Part shown: one piece after another, positions 44,061 to 53,086 of the stretch
How positions within the stretch are numbered: position 1 is the first letter of the stretch
Layout: each line of letters opens with the position of its first letter
NCBI GenBank assembly: GCA_022824495.1
Contig: JAJDZU010000017.1
Coordinates: forward strand, 18,954 to 82,953
Length of the DNA: 64,000 bases
Direction of reading: 5' to 3'
Source of the DNA: Chloroflexota bacterium
Lineage (GTDB): Bacteria > Chloroflexota > UBA11872
Position numbers and translations under genes: made by a program
Notes under the pieces: generated by a model
Told to the model about the DNA's origin: nothing
Seen by the model: only the letters and a program-made list of their open reading frames with translations
Databases searched by the model: none

Positions 44061-44821
44061 CGAAATAGCTCCCGAGCGTTTTGCGTCGTGGTGGCGCAAA
44101 GCGAGGATACCGACACGTTTCGCACAGCCGCGACCACGGCGGCGGTATGCGGCAGGTAGGCCGGCTCGTTGCGGCGACCGCGCATCGGCGTTGGCGCCAG
44201 GTAGGGCGCGTCAGTCTCGATCAGCAGCCGGTCGACTGGAACGGCCGCCGCCGTTTCGCGCAGTTCGTCCGCCCGCTTGAACGTGACGATGCCTGAGATG
44301 GAAATGTGCAGCCCCAGGTCGACGAACCGCCCGACGGACTCGGGTGGTCCCGTGAAGCTGTGCATGACGCCGCCCGCGGAGCCCAACTCCTCGCGCAGGA
44401 CGCGTTCGACGGCGTCCAGGCTTTCGCGCTGGTGGATCACGATCGGCAGATCCAATTCCCCCGCCAGCCGGCAGTGGGCGCGGAACGCCTGCTCCTGCAG
44501 CGCCGGCGGCTGATGCTCGCGGTAGAAGTCCAGGCCGGTTTCGCCGATGGCCCGGACGCTGGCGTTCTCGGCCAGGTCGCGCAGAGCTTGGACGGTCGTC
44601 GCGTCGAATCCCCCACAGTCGTGGGGATGTACGCCCACCGTGGCGTACCAGCCGGCCACGTCCTTGCTAAACGCGATCGCACGCGCGCTGGTGGCCAGGT
44701 CGGTCGCCACCACCAGCGTCTCGGACACGCCAGCGCTTCGGGCGCGCTCGTGGATAGCATCCAGGTCGTCGGCAAACCCCGGATCGGCCAGGTGGGCGTG
44801 ACTGTCGAACAGCCGGACTAT
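44042..44821 (-). CDS. tatD: TatD-family metal-dependent deoxyribonuclease
   Basis: A TIM-barrel hydrolase of about 259 residues. Metal ligands are the HxH in LFDSHAHLADPG, the Glu in IGETGLDFYREHQPP, His in LPIVIHQRESLDA, His in VMHSFTGPPES and Asp in LIETDAPYLAPTPMRG. TatD enzymes act as 3'-5' exonucleases and in DNA quality control. The essential HxH lies upstream of the first ATG/GTG, so the true start is non-standard: ATA at 44821, overlapping the metG stop as ATAG, or CTG at 44812. Confidence 0.87.
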   Translation of the reverse strand: MVRLFDSHAHLADPGFADDLDAIHERARSAGVSETLVVATDLATSARAIAFSKDVAGWYATVGVHPHDCGGFDATTVQALRDLAENASVRAIGETGLDFYREHQPPALQEQAFRAHCRLAGELDLPIVIHQRESLDAVERVLREELGSAGGVMHSFTGPPESVGRFVDLGLHISISGIVTFKRADELRETAAAVPVDRLLIETDAPYLAPTPMRGRRNEPAYLPHTAAVVAAVRNVSVSSLCATTTQNARELFRCAPLS

Positions 44822-46350
44822 CCGTCCAGGCGTGGGAAAAGCGGCGGACCGCCGGGCACGTGTTGGCCGGCTTCGATCACGCCGTTGTCGTCGCCCCAGA
44901 CCGCCGGCCGCCCCACGATTCCCAGTTGCGCTTCGATGGCGTCAGCCGTCTGCGGAATCGCCGGACGCACCATGGTCGCAATGCGCGGCAGCGCATCCAT
45001 CAGCATCGCCAGCACCGTCCGCAGGCGGCCTGCTTGCGCCTCGTCCCGCGCCAGCCGCCAGGGTTCCGTCCGTTCGATGTACTGATTCACCGCCGTGACA
45101 TAGCGCCAGATCGCGGCCAGCGCCAGGTGAAAGCGCCAGTTCTCGTAGTGGTGCGCCGCCGTTTCCCAGGCGGTCTGCTCGGCCGCGCGCAGTTCCGACT
45201 CCTGGCTGGTCAGGTTGGTGAGTTCAGGCGCCACCCCATCCAGGTAGCGGTGCAGCATTGAGGTGCTGCGCAGCACCAGGTTGCCCAAGTCGTTCCCAAG
45301 ATCGTGCTGGTAGCGCCGAGCCATGCCTTCCCACGTGAAGTCGCCGTCGCGCTCGTAGGCGACCTCCCGCAGCAGGAAGTAGCGCAGGGCGTCCGAACCG
45401 AAGCGCTCCACCACCTCGGCCGGCCGCACCACGTGCCCGCCGCTCTGGCTCAGTTCCTCACCGGCGAAATTGACCCAGCCGTGCACGCACACTTGTCGGG
45501 GGACTTCGACGCCCGCCGCCATCAGCATGGCCGGCCAGTAAATCGCGTGGAAGCGCACGATGTCCTTGCCGACCACGTGCACGTCCGCGGGCCAGCGCTT
45601 CGCAAACAGGTCGTCGCCGCCGGACTGACCGAATCCGATGCCCGTGATGTAGTTGATCAGCGCGTCGAACCAGACGTAGATGACATGGTCCGGATCATTC
45701 GGCAGCGGCAAGCCCCAGCCGCCGGTGGCTCGCGAGATGCTGAAATCCTTCAGTCCCTGCCGCAGGAACCCGAGCATCTCGTTGCGCCGCGATTCGGGCC
45801 AGACAAAGTCCGGGCGCTGCTCGTAGAGCTCCAGCAGCGGCTCCTGGTAATTCGACAGGGCGAAGAAGTAGTTGTCCTCTTCCACCCACTCCGGCGGCAC
45901 GCGGTGCGTCGGGCAACATCCGTCCACGAGTTCCTCGTCGCCGTAAAAGGCTTCGCAGCGGACGCAGTACCAGCCCTCGTACCGACCCTTGTAGATATCG
46001 CCGTTGTCGAATACCCGCTGGTAGAAGGCCTGCACGGTCTGCAGATGCCGCGGTTCCGTGGTGCGCACGAAGTCGTCGAACTCCACGCCCACCAGGTCCC
46101 AGGCCGCCTGAAAGCGCACCACCGCCTGGTCCACGTACGTCTGGGTGTCTATCCCTTCGTCTCGGGCCGAACGGCTCACGCGCTGGCTGTTCTCGTCCAA
46201 CCCGCCCAGGAAGAAAACGTCCTGGCCCCGAAGCCGGCGATACCGCGCCATGGCGTCGGCCGTGATCATCTCGAACGAGTGACCGACGTGCGGCTCACCG
46301 CTGGGATAGGGAATGGACGTCGTCAGGTAGTAACGCGACACAGCTGACAA
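44818..46350 (-). CDS. metG: Methionyl-tRNA synthetase-like, altered KMSKS motif
   Basis: A 510-residue class I synthetase with the MetRS layout. The HIGH-type motif PHVGHSF is present (His21, His24), as is the zinc-knuckle-like WYCVRCEAFYGDEELVDGCC region. YVWFDALINYITGIGF is typical of MetRS. The KMSKS loop reads GEELSQSGGHVV (about residues 297-308), so both lysines are replaced. The TGTDEHG segment reads GGLDENS. Either this is a divergent MetRS lineage or a paralogue with altered activity. It lies 27 bases after rsmI in the murE operon. Confidence 0.85.
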   Translation of the reverse strand: MSAVSRYYLTTSIPYPSGEPHVGHSFEMITADAMARYRRLRGQDVFFLGGLDENSQRVSRSARDEGIDTQTYVDQAVVRFQAAWDLVGVEFDDFVRTTEPRHLQTVQAFYQRVFDNGDIYKGRYEGWYCVRCEAFYGDEELVDGCCPTHRVPPEWVEEDNYFFALSNYQEPLLELYEQRPDFVWPESRRNEMLGFLRQGLKDFSISRATGGWGLPLPNDPDHVIYVWFDALINYITGIGFGQSGGDDLFAKRWPADVHVVGKDIVRFHAIYWPAMLMAAGVEVPRQVCVHGWVNFAGEELSQSGGHVVRPAEVVERFGSDALRYFLLREVAYERDGDFTWEGMARRYQHDLGNDLGNLVLRSTSMLHRYLDGVAPELTNLTSQESELRAAEQTAWETAAHHYENWRFHLALAAIWRYVTAVNQYIERTEPWRLARDEAQAGRLRTVLAMLMDALPRIATMVRPAIPQTADAIEAQLGIVGRPAVWGDDNGVIEAGQHVPGGPPLFPRLDG

Positions 46351-46377
46351 GTGACCGGGGTTGAGCGGTGCGCGATT

Positions 46378-47223
46378 CTACGCGCTGCCGCCCGGCGACC
46401 TACGCAATTCGCGCGCGATTCGGTAGACATCTTCCCTGGGCAGGTCCAGGGCGCGCGCCACGGCCCCGGCCGCCTTGCCCGGACGCACCCCTGCCTCCAG
46501 GTGGCTTCGCAGCTGCTCCTCCACCGTCGCCTGGTCGACCTTGGGCGACTCGGCGACGCCGCCGACATCGATCACGACCGTCAGTTCCCCGCGCGCGCCC
46601 ACCACCGCCACGTAGTTGGCAATGTCCGCCAGCGTTGATTCACGAATCTCCTCGTGCATCTTGGTCAGCTCCCGGCACATGGCTGCGGGGACATCTCCCA
46701 GCCACGCCTCCAATTCGGACAGCCGGTCGGTCACCCCGTGCGGGGACAGGTAAATCACCAGAGTCCGTGCCGTGTCCGCGGCGCGCCGTACCAGGCGTTC
46801 CCGCCGAACTCGCCGCTCCGGAAGAAACGCCAGGAAGGCCACCGGCTGGCGGGCAAACGACACCACGGATAGCGCAGTCGTCAGCGCCGAGGGTCCCGGG
46901 ATAGGGCTGATCGGAAGCCCTTCAGCCCGCACGCGCGCCAGCAGATCCGGCCCGGGATCGGAAACGCCCGGCGTACCTGCGTCCACAATCAGCGCCACGT
47001 CGCCGGCGCGCAAGCGCTCGATGATCGCGTCCTCGCGGCTTTCGGGGCTGTCCTCCCGGTAGGTAATCACCTTGGGGGTGCTGCCCACGTGCCCCAGCAG
47101 CTTGCGGGCGCGCTGGACATCCTCGGCCACCACCACGTCCACCGAACGCAGCACCCGAGCCGCCCGAAACGTCAGGTCTTCCAGGTTGCCTATCGGCGTC
47201 GCGACCACGAACAGCGTTCCCAT
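46378..47223 (-). CDS. rsmI: 16S rRNA (cytidine1402-2'-O)-methyltransferase
   Basis: This enzyme methylates the ribose of C1402 in 16S rRNA using SAM. The 281-residue tetrapyrrole-methylase-fold protein has TLFVVATPIGNLEDLTFRA, VVAEDVQRARKLL, ALIVDAGTPGVSDPG, IPGPSALTTALS and CRELTKMHEEI, all diagnostic of RsmI. The C-terminal HTH-like tail (GKAAGAVARALDLPREDVYRIA) is complete. It is the first gene of the seven-gene minus-strand operon. Confidence 0.94.
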   Translation of the reverse strand: MGTLFVVATPIGNLEDLTFRAARVLRSVDVVVAEDVQRARKLLGHVGSTPKVITYREDSPESREDAIIERLRAGDVALIVDAGTPGVSDPGPDLLARVRAEGLPISPIPGPSALTTALSVVSFARQPVAFLAFLPERRVRRERLVRRAADTARTLVIYLSPHGVTDRLSELEAWLGDVPAAMCRELTKMHEEIRESTLADIANYVAVVGARGELTVVIDVGGVAESPKVDQATVEEQLRSHLEAGVRPGKAAGAVARALDLPREDVYRIARELRRSPGGSA

Positions 47224-47268
47224 GCGGCGAGTCTACGCAGCGGGTCGCGCGACCGGTCGAAATGGTAA

Positions 47269-47305
47269 GGGGCCGGGCCTGGATGGAGGTCCAGAGCCCG
47301 GCCCC
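47269..47305 (-). terminator. Strong terminator-like hairpin after the glycosidase gene
   Basis: GGGGCCGGGC (47269-47278) pairs perfectly with GCCCGGCCCC (47296-47305), and TGGA/TCCA extends the stem inward. It lies 15 bases beyond the stop of the minus-strand glycosidase gene and just upstream of rsmI. It has no proper T-run, so it may need Rho or act as an RNA 3' end stabiliser. Confidence 0.6.
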
Positions 47306-47320
47306 TGTCCGTACGTCCGG

Positions 47321-49252
47321 CTACTTAGGCATCGCCCTGATCGCGTCGTAGGCGGGACGCGGCGACAAGTCGGGCCGCAGGATGCCGAAGGCCCACTTCT
47401 CGTCGGTATTCGGCACGACCTGCTGGAAGTTCAGGTTCCACATGATCATGTGGGTGACGTACGAACTCTCAGCCCGGACCTTGGCGAAGGCCCGCGCCAG
47501 GAACGCCGCCTGATCGGCTTCCGAGTTGCAGCGCGCGTACTCGTACCCCGCCGCTGGCGCCGCCGGCGCGCCCGGTCCGTCAATCGTGGCCCAGCCGAAT
47601 TCGGTGAACCAGACCGTCTTCTCCGGGTGCCCGCGCGCCGCCATCAGGTTGTACAGCTCCTTGTAGCGGTCGAAGAAGAAGCTGGGGTGCGTGGACCAGC
47701 CGCCGCCGCACTTGGCGTTGCTGTTGTGCGCGCGGCCAACCCAGTCGTCCGGCGCATTGGCACCGCCGTTCGGGTGCACGCCCAGCGCTTCGAAGTAGTC
47801 GAAGACCTCGCCGTTGTTGTGGTCGAAGACGCGCTGCAGGTAGATAGCGTCGTCAATGCCCACGTTGTTGTTAAACACACCCGTCGGGGTCGGCGCGCCA
47901 AGGATGACGATCGCGTTGGGATCCGACTCCTTCACGCCCCGGTAACCGTTCTTGACCAGGTCAACGAACTGTCCGTACGAGGCGTTCGAAAACGTGCCCC
48001 ACTCCAGCGAGAGGTTCTCCTCGTTCCAGATCTCATAGGCCTGAACGCGCCCCTTGTAGCGGGCGGCGATCTCACGCATGAAATCACGCAGCTTCGTCGG
48101 GTCGGCGGGTCGCCCGTGTCCCGTGCCCCGCTTGCTCGCTTCGGCCTTATAGAAGTCCGGTGATTTCACGACGCTCAGCAGGATATTCAGCCCCTTGGCG
48201 TTCATCGTGTTCACCAGGCGATCCGTCGGACCCCAGTTGAAGACGCCGGGGCGGTTCTCCACTTCCTCCCACGGAATCTGCTGCTTGACCCAGTTCAAAC
48301 CGGCGGCCTTGACGATATCCGCCAGCTGACCGTCTTCATTAAGGCGATATTCGCCCTGAATGCCAAAGCCGGTCAGCCCGCGGGGAAGGACGCGCGGTGC
48401 GGGTATCGAGCCAACGGTCGTCGGACGGGTGCTCGGCGTGGTGTCCGGCGCTTCAGTCGGCGCCGGAGTCGGCTGCGGAGTTGTCCTCGGCGGGGCTGTC
48501 GCCGCTCGACCGCCAGCCTGGGCCGCGGTTATCGGCGGCTTGGCAGCGTCCGGAATGATGACGTTGCTGAGCTTCTTCACCTTGTCCGGCACGTTCTGCC
48601 GGCCGACCGCACCGATGGACGTCCCGGGCGCGGGCACGTTCCAGACCTCGAACACGATGCGCTGCGCGCGCAGCAACTGCAGTCCCTGCGGGTTGCCGTT
48701 GACTTCGCGTTCCTCGTAGCGGATTGGCAGCCCGTAGAGGTTCAGCCAGTTGGGATCGGCCAGGAACTCGGCCCTGATCTTGGGATTCGCGTCCAGCAGC
48801 GCCAGGTGGTTGCGGACGATCACCGCGAAGTCCGTCACGCCCCGGTCTGCGGGGAGCACCTGGTGCGGCGGCACGTTGGGCAGGTCAACGTGCGAATAGC
48901 GATTGGCCAGCGCGTCAAGCGTGTTGTACCAGTTCATGCGCCGGTTCGCTGAATCCCATTGCAGGATCACCTTCTGGAACGCCTGCAACGTGAACGGACC
49001 CTCCACCCAGCGTCCACTGATCGGGTAACCCAGGGCCTGGAGGTCCTTGTCGCGAATGAAGTCCCACATCGGGACCCCGCCGGCATTGGTCACGGCGTAG
49101 CCATCGTCGTCCCGATTGGGCGTGTCACCCCCCGTCGCGGTAAACAAGCATCCGTCGTTCAGGGGAATGCCATCGCATTCGAACGCCTGAACCGGAGCGG
49201 CCATGGCCAGCACGACCAGCAACACGACCACACCAACGACTAGCTTGCGCAT
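47321..49252 (-). CDS. Secreted glycoside-hydrolase-like TIM barrel (GH5/GH39 type)
   Basis: A 643-residue exported protein. Start ATG at 49252 with AGGGAG five bases upstream and a clean signal peptide KLVVGVVVLLVVLAMAAPVQA. Residues ~24-235 form an N-terminal domain with GYPISGRWVEGPFTLQAFQ and FEVWNVPAPGT; a Thr/Pro linker (PQPTPAPTEAPDTTPSTRP) follows. The barrel (~305-643) has the acid/base Glu in VQAYEIWNEENLSLEW and the probable nucleophile Glu in TVWFTEFGWATID, as in clan GH-A. The substrate polysaccharide is unknown. Confidence 0.82.
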   Translation of the reverse strand: MRKLVVGVVVLLVVLAMAAPVQAFECDGIPLNDGCLFTATGGDTPNRDDDGYAVTNAGGVPMWDFIRDKDLQALGYPISGRWVEGPFTLQAFQKVILQWDSANRRMNWYNTLDALANRYSHVDLPNVPPHQVLPADRGVTDFAVIVRNHLALLDANPKIRAEFLADPNWLNLYGLPIRYEEREVNGNPQGLQLLRAQRIVFEVWNVPAPGTSIGAVGRQNVPDKVKKLSNVIIPDAAKPPITAAQAGGRAATAPPRTTPQPTPAPTEAPDTTPSTRPTTVGSIPAPRVLPRGLTGFGIQGEYRLNEDGQLADIVKAAGLNWVKQQIPWEEVENRPGVFNWGPTDRLVNTMNAKGLNILLSVVKSPDFYKAEASKRGTGHGRPADPTKLRDFMREIAARYKGRVQAYEIWNEENLSLEWGTFSNASYGQFVDLVKNGYRGVKESDPNAIVILGAPTPTGVFNNNVGIDDAIYLQRVFDHNNGEVFDYFEALGVHPNGGANAPDDWVGRAHNSNAKCGGGWSTHPSFFFDRYKELYNLMAARGHPEKTVWFTEFGWATIDGPGAPAAPAAGYEYARCNSEADQAAFLARAFAKVRAESSYVTHMIMWNLNFQQVVPNTDEKWAFGILRPDLSPRPAYDAIRAMPK

Positions 49253-49423
49253 CTCGACTCCCTGGGCGACGACCGGCGGCAAGGCTTTAGGGTTGCGCCG
49301 CCACGATTCTCAACGGTCGGGCATCCAGTCTGTTACGTAAACTTCACCGGCGCAACACCCGCGTGCCGCGCATGCCCGATCGGCACTCACGGCAGATTCC
49401 GAACCCGGACGCGTCAACGGAAT

Positions 49424-50143
49424 CTAGTTCGAGTGGAAGTGCGTCCGGATGACGTGGTTCAGCAGATCGGCGGTGCACTCGGCACAGAAAATCGTGCGGG
49501 TTTTGTGTTCTTCCCGCGCAAAGGCAAGCAGTTGCCCCACGTCGGCGGCAAAGCGCAGCGCGCAACGGTTCAGGCACACCGTGCGGCCCAGGGCCACTTC
49601 CACGTTTGACTGACGGTTCGCGGCGGGCAACTCCAGCACCTGGCCGAAGGCGTTGATGGCCAGCCGCCGCAAGGCAGTCTGCCGCTCTGACGCCTGCGAT
49701 ATCGCGCGCAGCCGGTGCACCGACATCACCGCGGCCAGGTTTGGCCGGCAACTGGCGAACACATGCGGATCGCTCTCCGGCGCAATGTTGTGCTCCGGAG
49801 CATCCCTCAGATCATGGTCCAGGATGGCCACGTCGTAGTGCGGTCCGGCCTGCTGCCACGGCTCCTGCTCGAACGTCCGGATGTAGCGCGGTCCCACAAT
49901 CTGTCCGTTCTCGGCATCCAGGCTCTGTTCCACGTACCAGAGCGTGCTCCAGTACGGGGACCCGCGCGGCAGCTGTGGGATTACCCAGGTTCCGAACGGC
50001 CGCAACTGGCCCCGCTCGACGCTGAACCCGGCGCGCTGGCCCAGCACCAGCGCCACCTCCTGCAGGTGCGCAATCGTGGAGACCACGGTCTCCGCTTCCC
50101 AACTCTCCACCCCAGGCGTCCACTGGAACGAAATGGACTTCAT
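49424..50143 (-). CDS. Archaemetzincin-like protein without the HExxH zinc site
   Basis: A 239-residue protein that follows the archaemetzincin pattern: DVAILDHDLRD, AAVMSVHRLR, then a helix where the protease would have HExxHxxGxxH. Here that helix reads AINAFGQVLELPAANR (about 160-175), so every zinc-binding His and the catalytic Glu are missing. Downstream, TVCLNRCALRF and IFCAEC preserve the Cys ligands of the second, structural zinc of archaemetzincins. It is probably a non-proteolytic homologue. The start ATG at 50143 lacks a clear ribosome binding site; the region to the divergent gene is only 97 bases. Confidence 0.55.
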   Translation of the reverse strand: MKSISFQWTPGVESWEAETVVSTIAHLQEVALVLGQRAGFSVERGQLRPFGTWVIPQLPRGSPYWSTLWYVEQSLDAENGQIVGPRYIRTFEQEPWQQAGPHYDVAILDHDLRDAPEHNIAPESDPHVFASCRPNLAAVMSVHRLRAISQASERQTALRRLAINAFGQVLELPAANRQSNVEVALGRTVCLNRCALRFAADVGQLLAFAREEHKTRTIFCAECTADLLNHVIRTHFHSN

Positions 50144-50192
50144 GGTTTGGATCGGCGGACGGCGTCTGGCCGCCGGGCCGCGCGTGTTTGCG

Positions 50193-50220
50193 TCGTCTCG
50201 TTCATACTGAGACGAGTATG
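50193..50220. promoter_or_regulatory. Two interlocking dyads in a divergent promoter region
   Basis: TCGTCTC (50193-50199) pairs with GAGACGA (50209-50215). CATACT (50203-50208) pairs with AGTATG (50215-50220), which overlaps it. Both lie between the divergent archaemetzincin-like and MutL-like genes. This could be an operator serving both, with two alternative folds, or an RNA switch-like leader. Confidence 0.4.
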
Positions 50221-50240
50221 CGACGCCTGACCCGATACGT

Positions 50241-51995
50241 GTGAAACCCAGCGCCGAACGCCTCATGGTCGTGGACCTCGGGCCGTACGTGCGCGCCGGC
50301 GTCTTTGCCCGGGGACCGGGCGGGTACCGAATCCTGGCGGCCGGCTCCGCGCCGTCCACGCTCGATGCCCCGCACTTCGACCTCACGCCGGCCTTCGAGG
50401 GCGCCCTGGCCGACGTCGCCGCCCGCGCCGGCAGCTTCGCCTTTCCGGGACCGCCGCGCGACGGACCGCTGACGGATCGCGCGCCCGGCATTTCGGCGGT
50501 GACCGGCGACGAGGCGGTCCGCCGGCCCACGGCCTTCCTCCTGGGCAACCTGGTGCAGCGCGATCTCGACGAGTTGACCAGCGCGATCGCGCAAGCCGGC
50601 TTCGAACAGATTGGCGCCGCCACCACGTCGGTCCGCGCCTTTCGCGATCGCGTCGACGGGCCGGCGGCCGTGGAAGTCATCGTGTCGCGCATGCCCGACA
50701 CCATCGTCCTGGCCCTGACCGGCGATGACACGGGCGAGAGCCTGGAGTATGCGGCTGACCTGCTGACCGCTGGGCTTGCCGGGCATGAGTCCGGCTATCT
50801 TCCGCGCGTGGTCGTGCTCTATGCCGGCGCGCCGTCATCGGCGGCCTGCGACCGTCTGCAGGCCGCCCTGCCAACCACGGTCTTTCAGGTCTACGGCGGA
50901 TCACCCACCGAGCCCATGGACATGGGGACGCCGCTGGCCGCCTTGCAGGACTCCGTGCGTGCGGTGCAGCGGGCCGAGTCGTCGGATCGAATCGTCCCGC
51001 CAACCCTGAGTCGCGCACCCCAGGTTCCCCGTGAGGCGGCGCTGGGTGCGGCGGCGCGCTGGTTGAGCGAGGGCCAGGATCTTGATGTGGCCGTTATCTC
51101 CTTTGACTACGGCGCTGTCACCGCCGCGTTGCCGCACGACGAGACGTCCCTGGTGACGCGGCTCAGTGCCGAACGGGCGCCCGGTCGCCCATTCCACCTC
51201 GGGCTGCATACCCCCGTCGACCGCGTCGCGCGTTGGACCGCCGACGAGCCGCTCCCCGAGGCCCTGCAGGTCTTCGTGCTGGAACGCACGGCCCAGCCGA
51301 CCGCGTTGCCCAGTTCGTCGTCCGAACTCCAGCTGGCCCATGCCATCTGGACAGCCGCGGCGAGGGAAGCCCTCAGCGAATCCAGCGGGGGTCGCGGCCA
51401 GTCGCCCCAGGTCGACCTGGCCGTGATTACCGGCGACATCACCCGCACGCTCGCGCGACCCGTGCAGGCGGCGCTCGTCTTGATCAACAGCCTTGAGGCC
51501 GCGGGCGTCACGCAGTTGGCGCTCGACGCCTCCAACGCGCTGGCCATGAGTGGCTCCCTGATCCACACCGGTTTGGCGGCGGCCGTCGAGTCCTCGCTCG
51601 TGCGCCTGGGCGCCTGCGCGGCGCTGCGCGGTGACGCCTCGCTCGGCAATGCGGCCGTTGCCGTCGAGGTTCATCCGGCCGGCGCTTCTGTGATCGAGCG
51701 CGAAGTGACCGCGGGCTCCATGGATGTCATCCAGTGGGACGCCGACGTGGAAGCTGACGTCCGCATCTGGCCGGCGCCCGAATTCGACGCCGGACTGGGC
51801 TATGGGCGGCCCGTGCATCTGCGCGCGCCAATTGTGGCCGGCAGCGTGGGACTGGTCGTCGACGCGCGCGGCCGGCCGCTCGTGTGGCCGGATGCCCCGG
51901 ATGCCCGTCAGGCCTGGGTCGCGCAATGGCACCGCGCCTTGAACGCCTATCCCGCCGGCCGGCCGCCGCGTCAGGATCCAGGGCATGTCACGTGA
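50241..51995 (+). CDS. Glutamate mutase L (MutL)-like ASKHA protein
   Basis: A 584-residue protein with the layout of GlmL/MutL, an actin/Hsp70-fold partner of cobalamin-dependent mutases that is widespread as an orphan in Chloroflexota. Recognisable parts are GGYRILAAGSAPSTLDAP, TSVRAFRDRVDG, PTVVLYAGAPSS-like segment (RVVVLYAGAPSSAACDR), and LALDASNALAMSGSL near the C-terminus. The N-terminal phosphate-binding motif, normally DxGS/T, reads VDLGPYVRAGV. No mutase gene is in the window. The next gene overlaps its 3' end by 11 bases. Confidence 0.68.
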   Translation: MKPSAERLMVVDLGPYVRAGVFARGPGGYRILAAGSAPSTLDAPHFDLTPAFEGALADVAARAGSFAFPGPPRDGPLTDRAPGISAVTGDEAVRRPTAFLLGNLVQRDLDELTSAIAQAGFEQIGAATTSVRAFRDRVDGPAAVEVIVSRMPDTIVLALTGDDTGESLEYAADLLTAGLAGHESGYLPRVVVLYAGAPSSAACDRLQAALPTTVFQVYGGSPTEPMDMGTPLAALQDSVRAVQRAESSDRIVPPTLSRAPQVPREAALGAAARWLSEGQDLDVAVISFDYGAVTAALPHDETSLVTRLSAERAPGRPFHLGLHTPVDRVARWTADEPLPEALQVFVLERTAQPTALPSSSSELQLAHAIWTAAAREALSESSGGRGQSPQVDLAVITGDITRTLARPVQAALVLINSLEAAGVTQLALDASNALAMSGSLIHTGLAAAVESSLVRLGACAALRGDASLGNAAVAVEVHPAGASVIEREVTAGSMDVIQWDADVEADVRIWPAPEFDAGLGYGRPVHLRAPIVAGSVGLVVDARGRPLVWPDAPDARQAWVAQWHRALNAYPAGRPPRQDPGHVT

Positions 51996-53079
51996 GTCGG
52001 TGAACCTCCGGGCGCTTCCGCGCGGCGTCCTGGTTGGTCGCCTGCGTCGCCGCCACGCCCTGCCGTTTCCCGGTCGCATCCTCGTTGAGGTGGGCGACAC
52101 GGTCGCCCCGGGCCAGATCTGGTGTCGTGGCCGCGTCCGGCGCGGCGTTATGGTGGTCGACCTTCCCCGGCTCCTTCAGGTCCCGCCGAACGAAGTCCTC
52201 GACCTCCTGGTCGTTAGGCCCGGCGAACAGGTTGAGGCCGACACCCTGCTGGCCGGTACGCCCGGCCGCCTGCGCGGCAACCGCAACTGGATGGCGCCGG
52301 CGCGCGGGATGCTCGCCGACTTCAATGTTCGAACCGGTGTCGCGGCGTTCGTCCGTGACGAGCGTGAAGCCGCCCTCGCCTGCCGGCTGGCCGGCCAGGT
52401 GGTAAGCGCCGACCCGGACGACGGGATCGTCATTGAGGGCGATGGCGTGGCCATCGCCGGCGCACTGGGTGGTGGCGGACGCGCATTTGGACCGATTCGG
52501 TTTGTCGAGTCCGGCGAGCGCCCGGACGCCAGGGCCGGCGATCACGAGCCGGGCATTCTCGTCACGCCCGATCCGCTGCGCGCCGAGTGGGTGCGGCGCG
52601 CCCTGGAAACTCAGCCGGCCGGCATTGTGGCCCCGTCAGCCGACGCTGAAATGGTGACGGGTCTCGGACTCGCCCAGCCCATCGCCGGTCTTGCGCCGCC
52701 GGAGGGCAGCTACGGCCGTCCCCCGCAGGCCATCGTGCTGACTGGCGGCGTCGGCTTCGCCCGCATGCCGCACGGCCTGCAAGACCTTTTTCGCGCCACC
52801 CAGGGTGAGGTTGGTGCCGCAATCGGCGCGCGGCGGCCCGGACAGTCGGAAATCCTGCTTCCCCCGGTGGCCGCCGAAGACCTGGCGCGACGCGCGGCAC
52901 AGGGCCTCCCGGTTCGCCTCACCGTCGGTACCTCCTCGGGCGCGGAGGGAGTCATGCTCGGTGACGCGCCCGACGTTGGCCGCCTGGGCTCGGGTATCGC
53001 CACCCAGTTCGTACGCGTCCGCCTGGCCGAGGGCGGCGTCGCCACCTGGCCAACGCCCAACCTGGCCACGCTCGCCTAG
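51985..53079 (+). CDS. MutL-associated protein with hammerhead-like repeats
   Basis: A 364-residue protein paired with the MutL-like gene by an 11-base overlap. It has two short barrel-sandwich/biotinyl-lipoyl-like segments: FPGRILVEVGDTVAPGQIW and VVRPGEQVEADTLLAGTPG, without the lysine that is modified in true carrier domains. The second half has alternating strands (PQAIVLTGGVGFARMP, GLPVRLTVGTSSGAEGVMLG). In my recollection such a gene is commonly next to glmL-like genes in Chloroflexota. Function unknown. Confidence 0.62.
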   Translation: MSRESVNLRALPRGVLVGRLRRRHALPFPGRILVEVGDTVAPGQIWCRGRVRRGVMVVDLPRLLQVPPNEVLDLLVVRPGEQVEADTLLAGTPGRLRGNRNWMAPARGMLADFNVRTGVAAFVRDEREAALACRLAGQVVSADPDDGIVIEGDGVAIAGALGGGGRAFGPIRFVESGERPDARAGDHEPGILVTPDPLRAEWVRRALETQPAGIVAPSADAEMVTGLGLAQPIAGLAPPEGSYGRPPQAIVLTGGVGFARMPHGLQDLFRATQGEVGAAIGARRPGQSEILLPPVAAEDLARRAAQGLPVRLTVGTSSGAEGVMLGDAPDVGRLGSGIATQFVRVRLAEGGVATWPTPNLATLA

Positions 53080-53086
53080 CGCCGAC

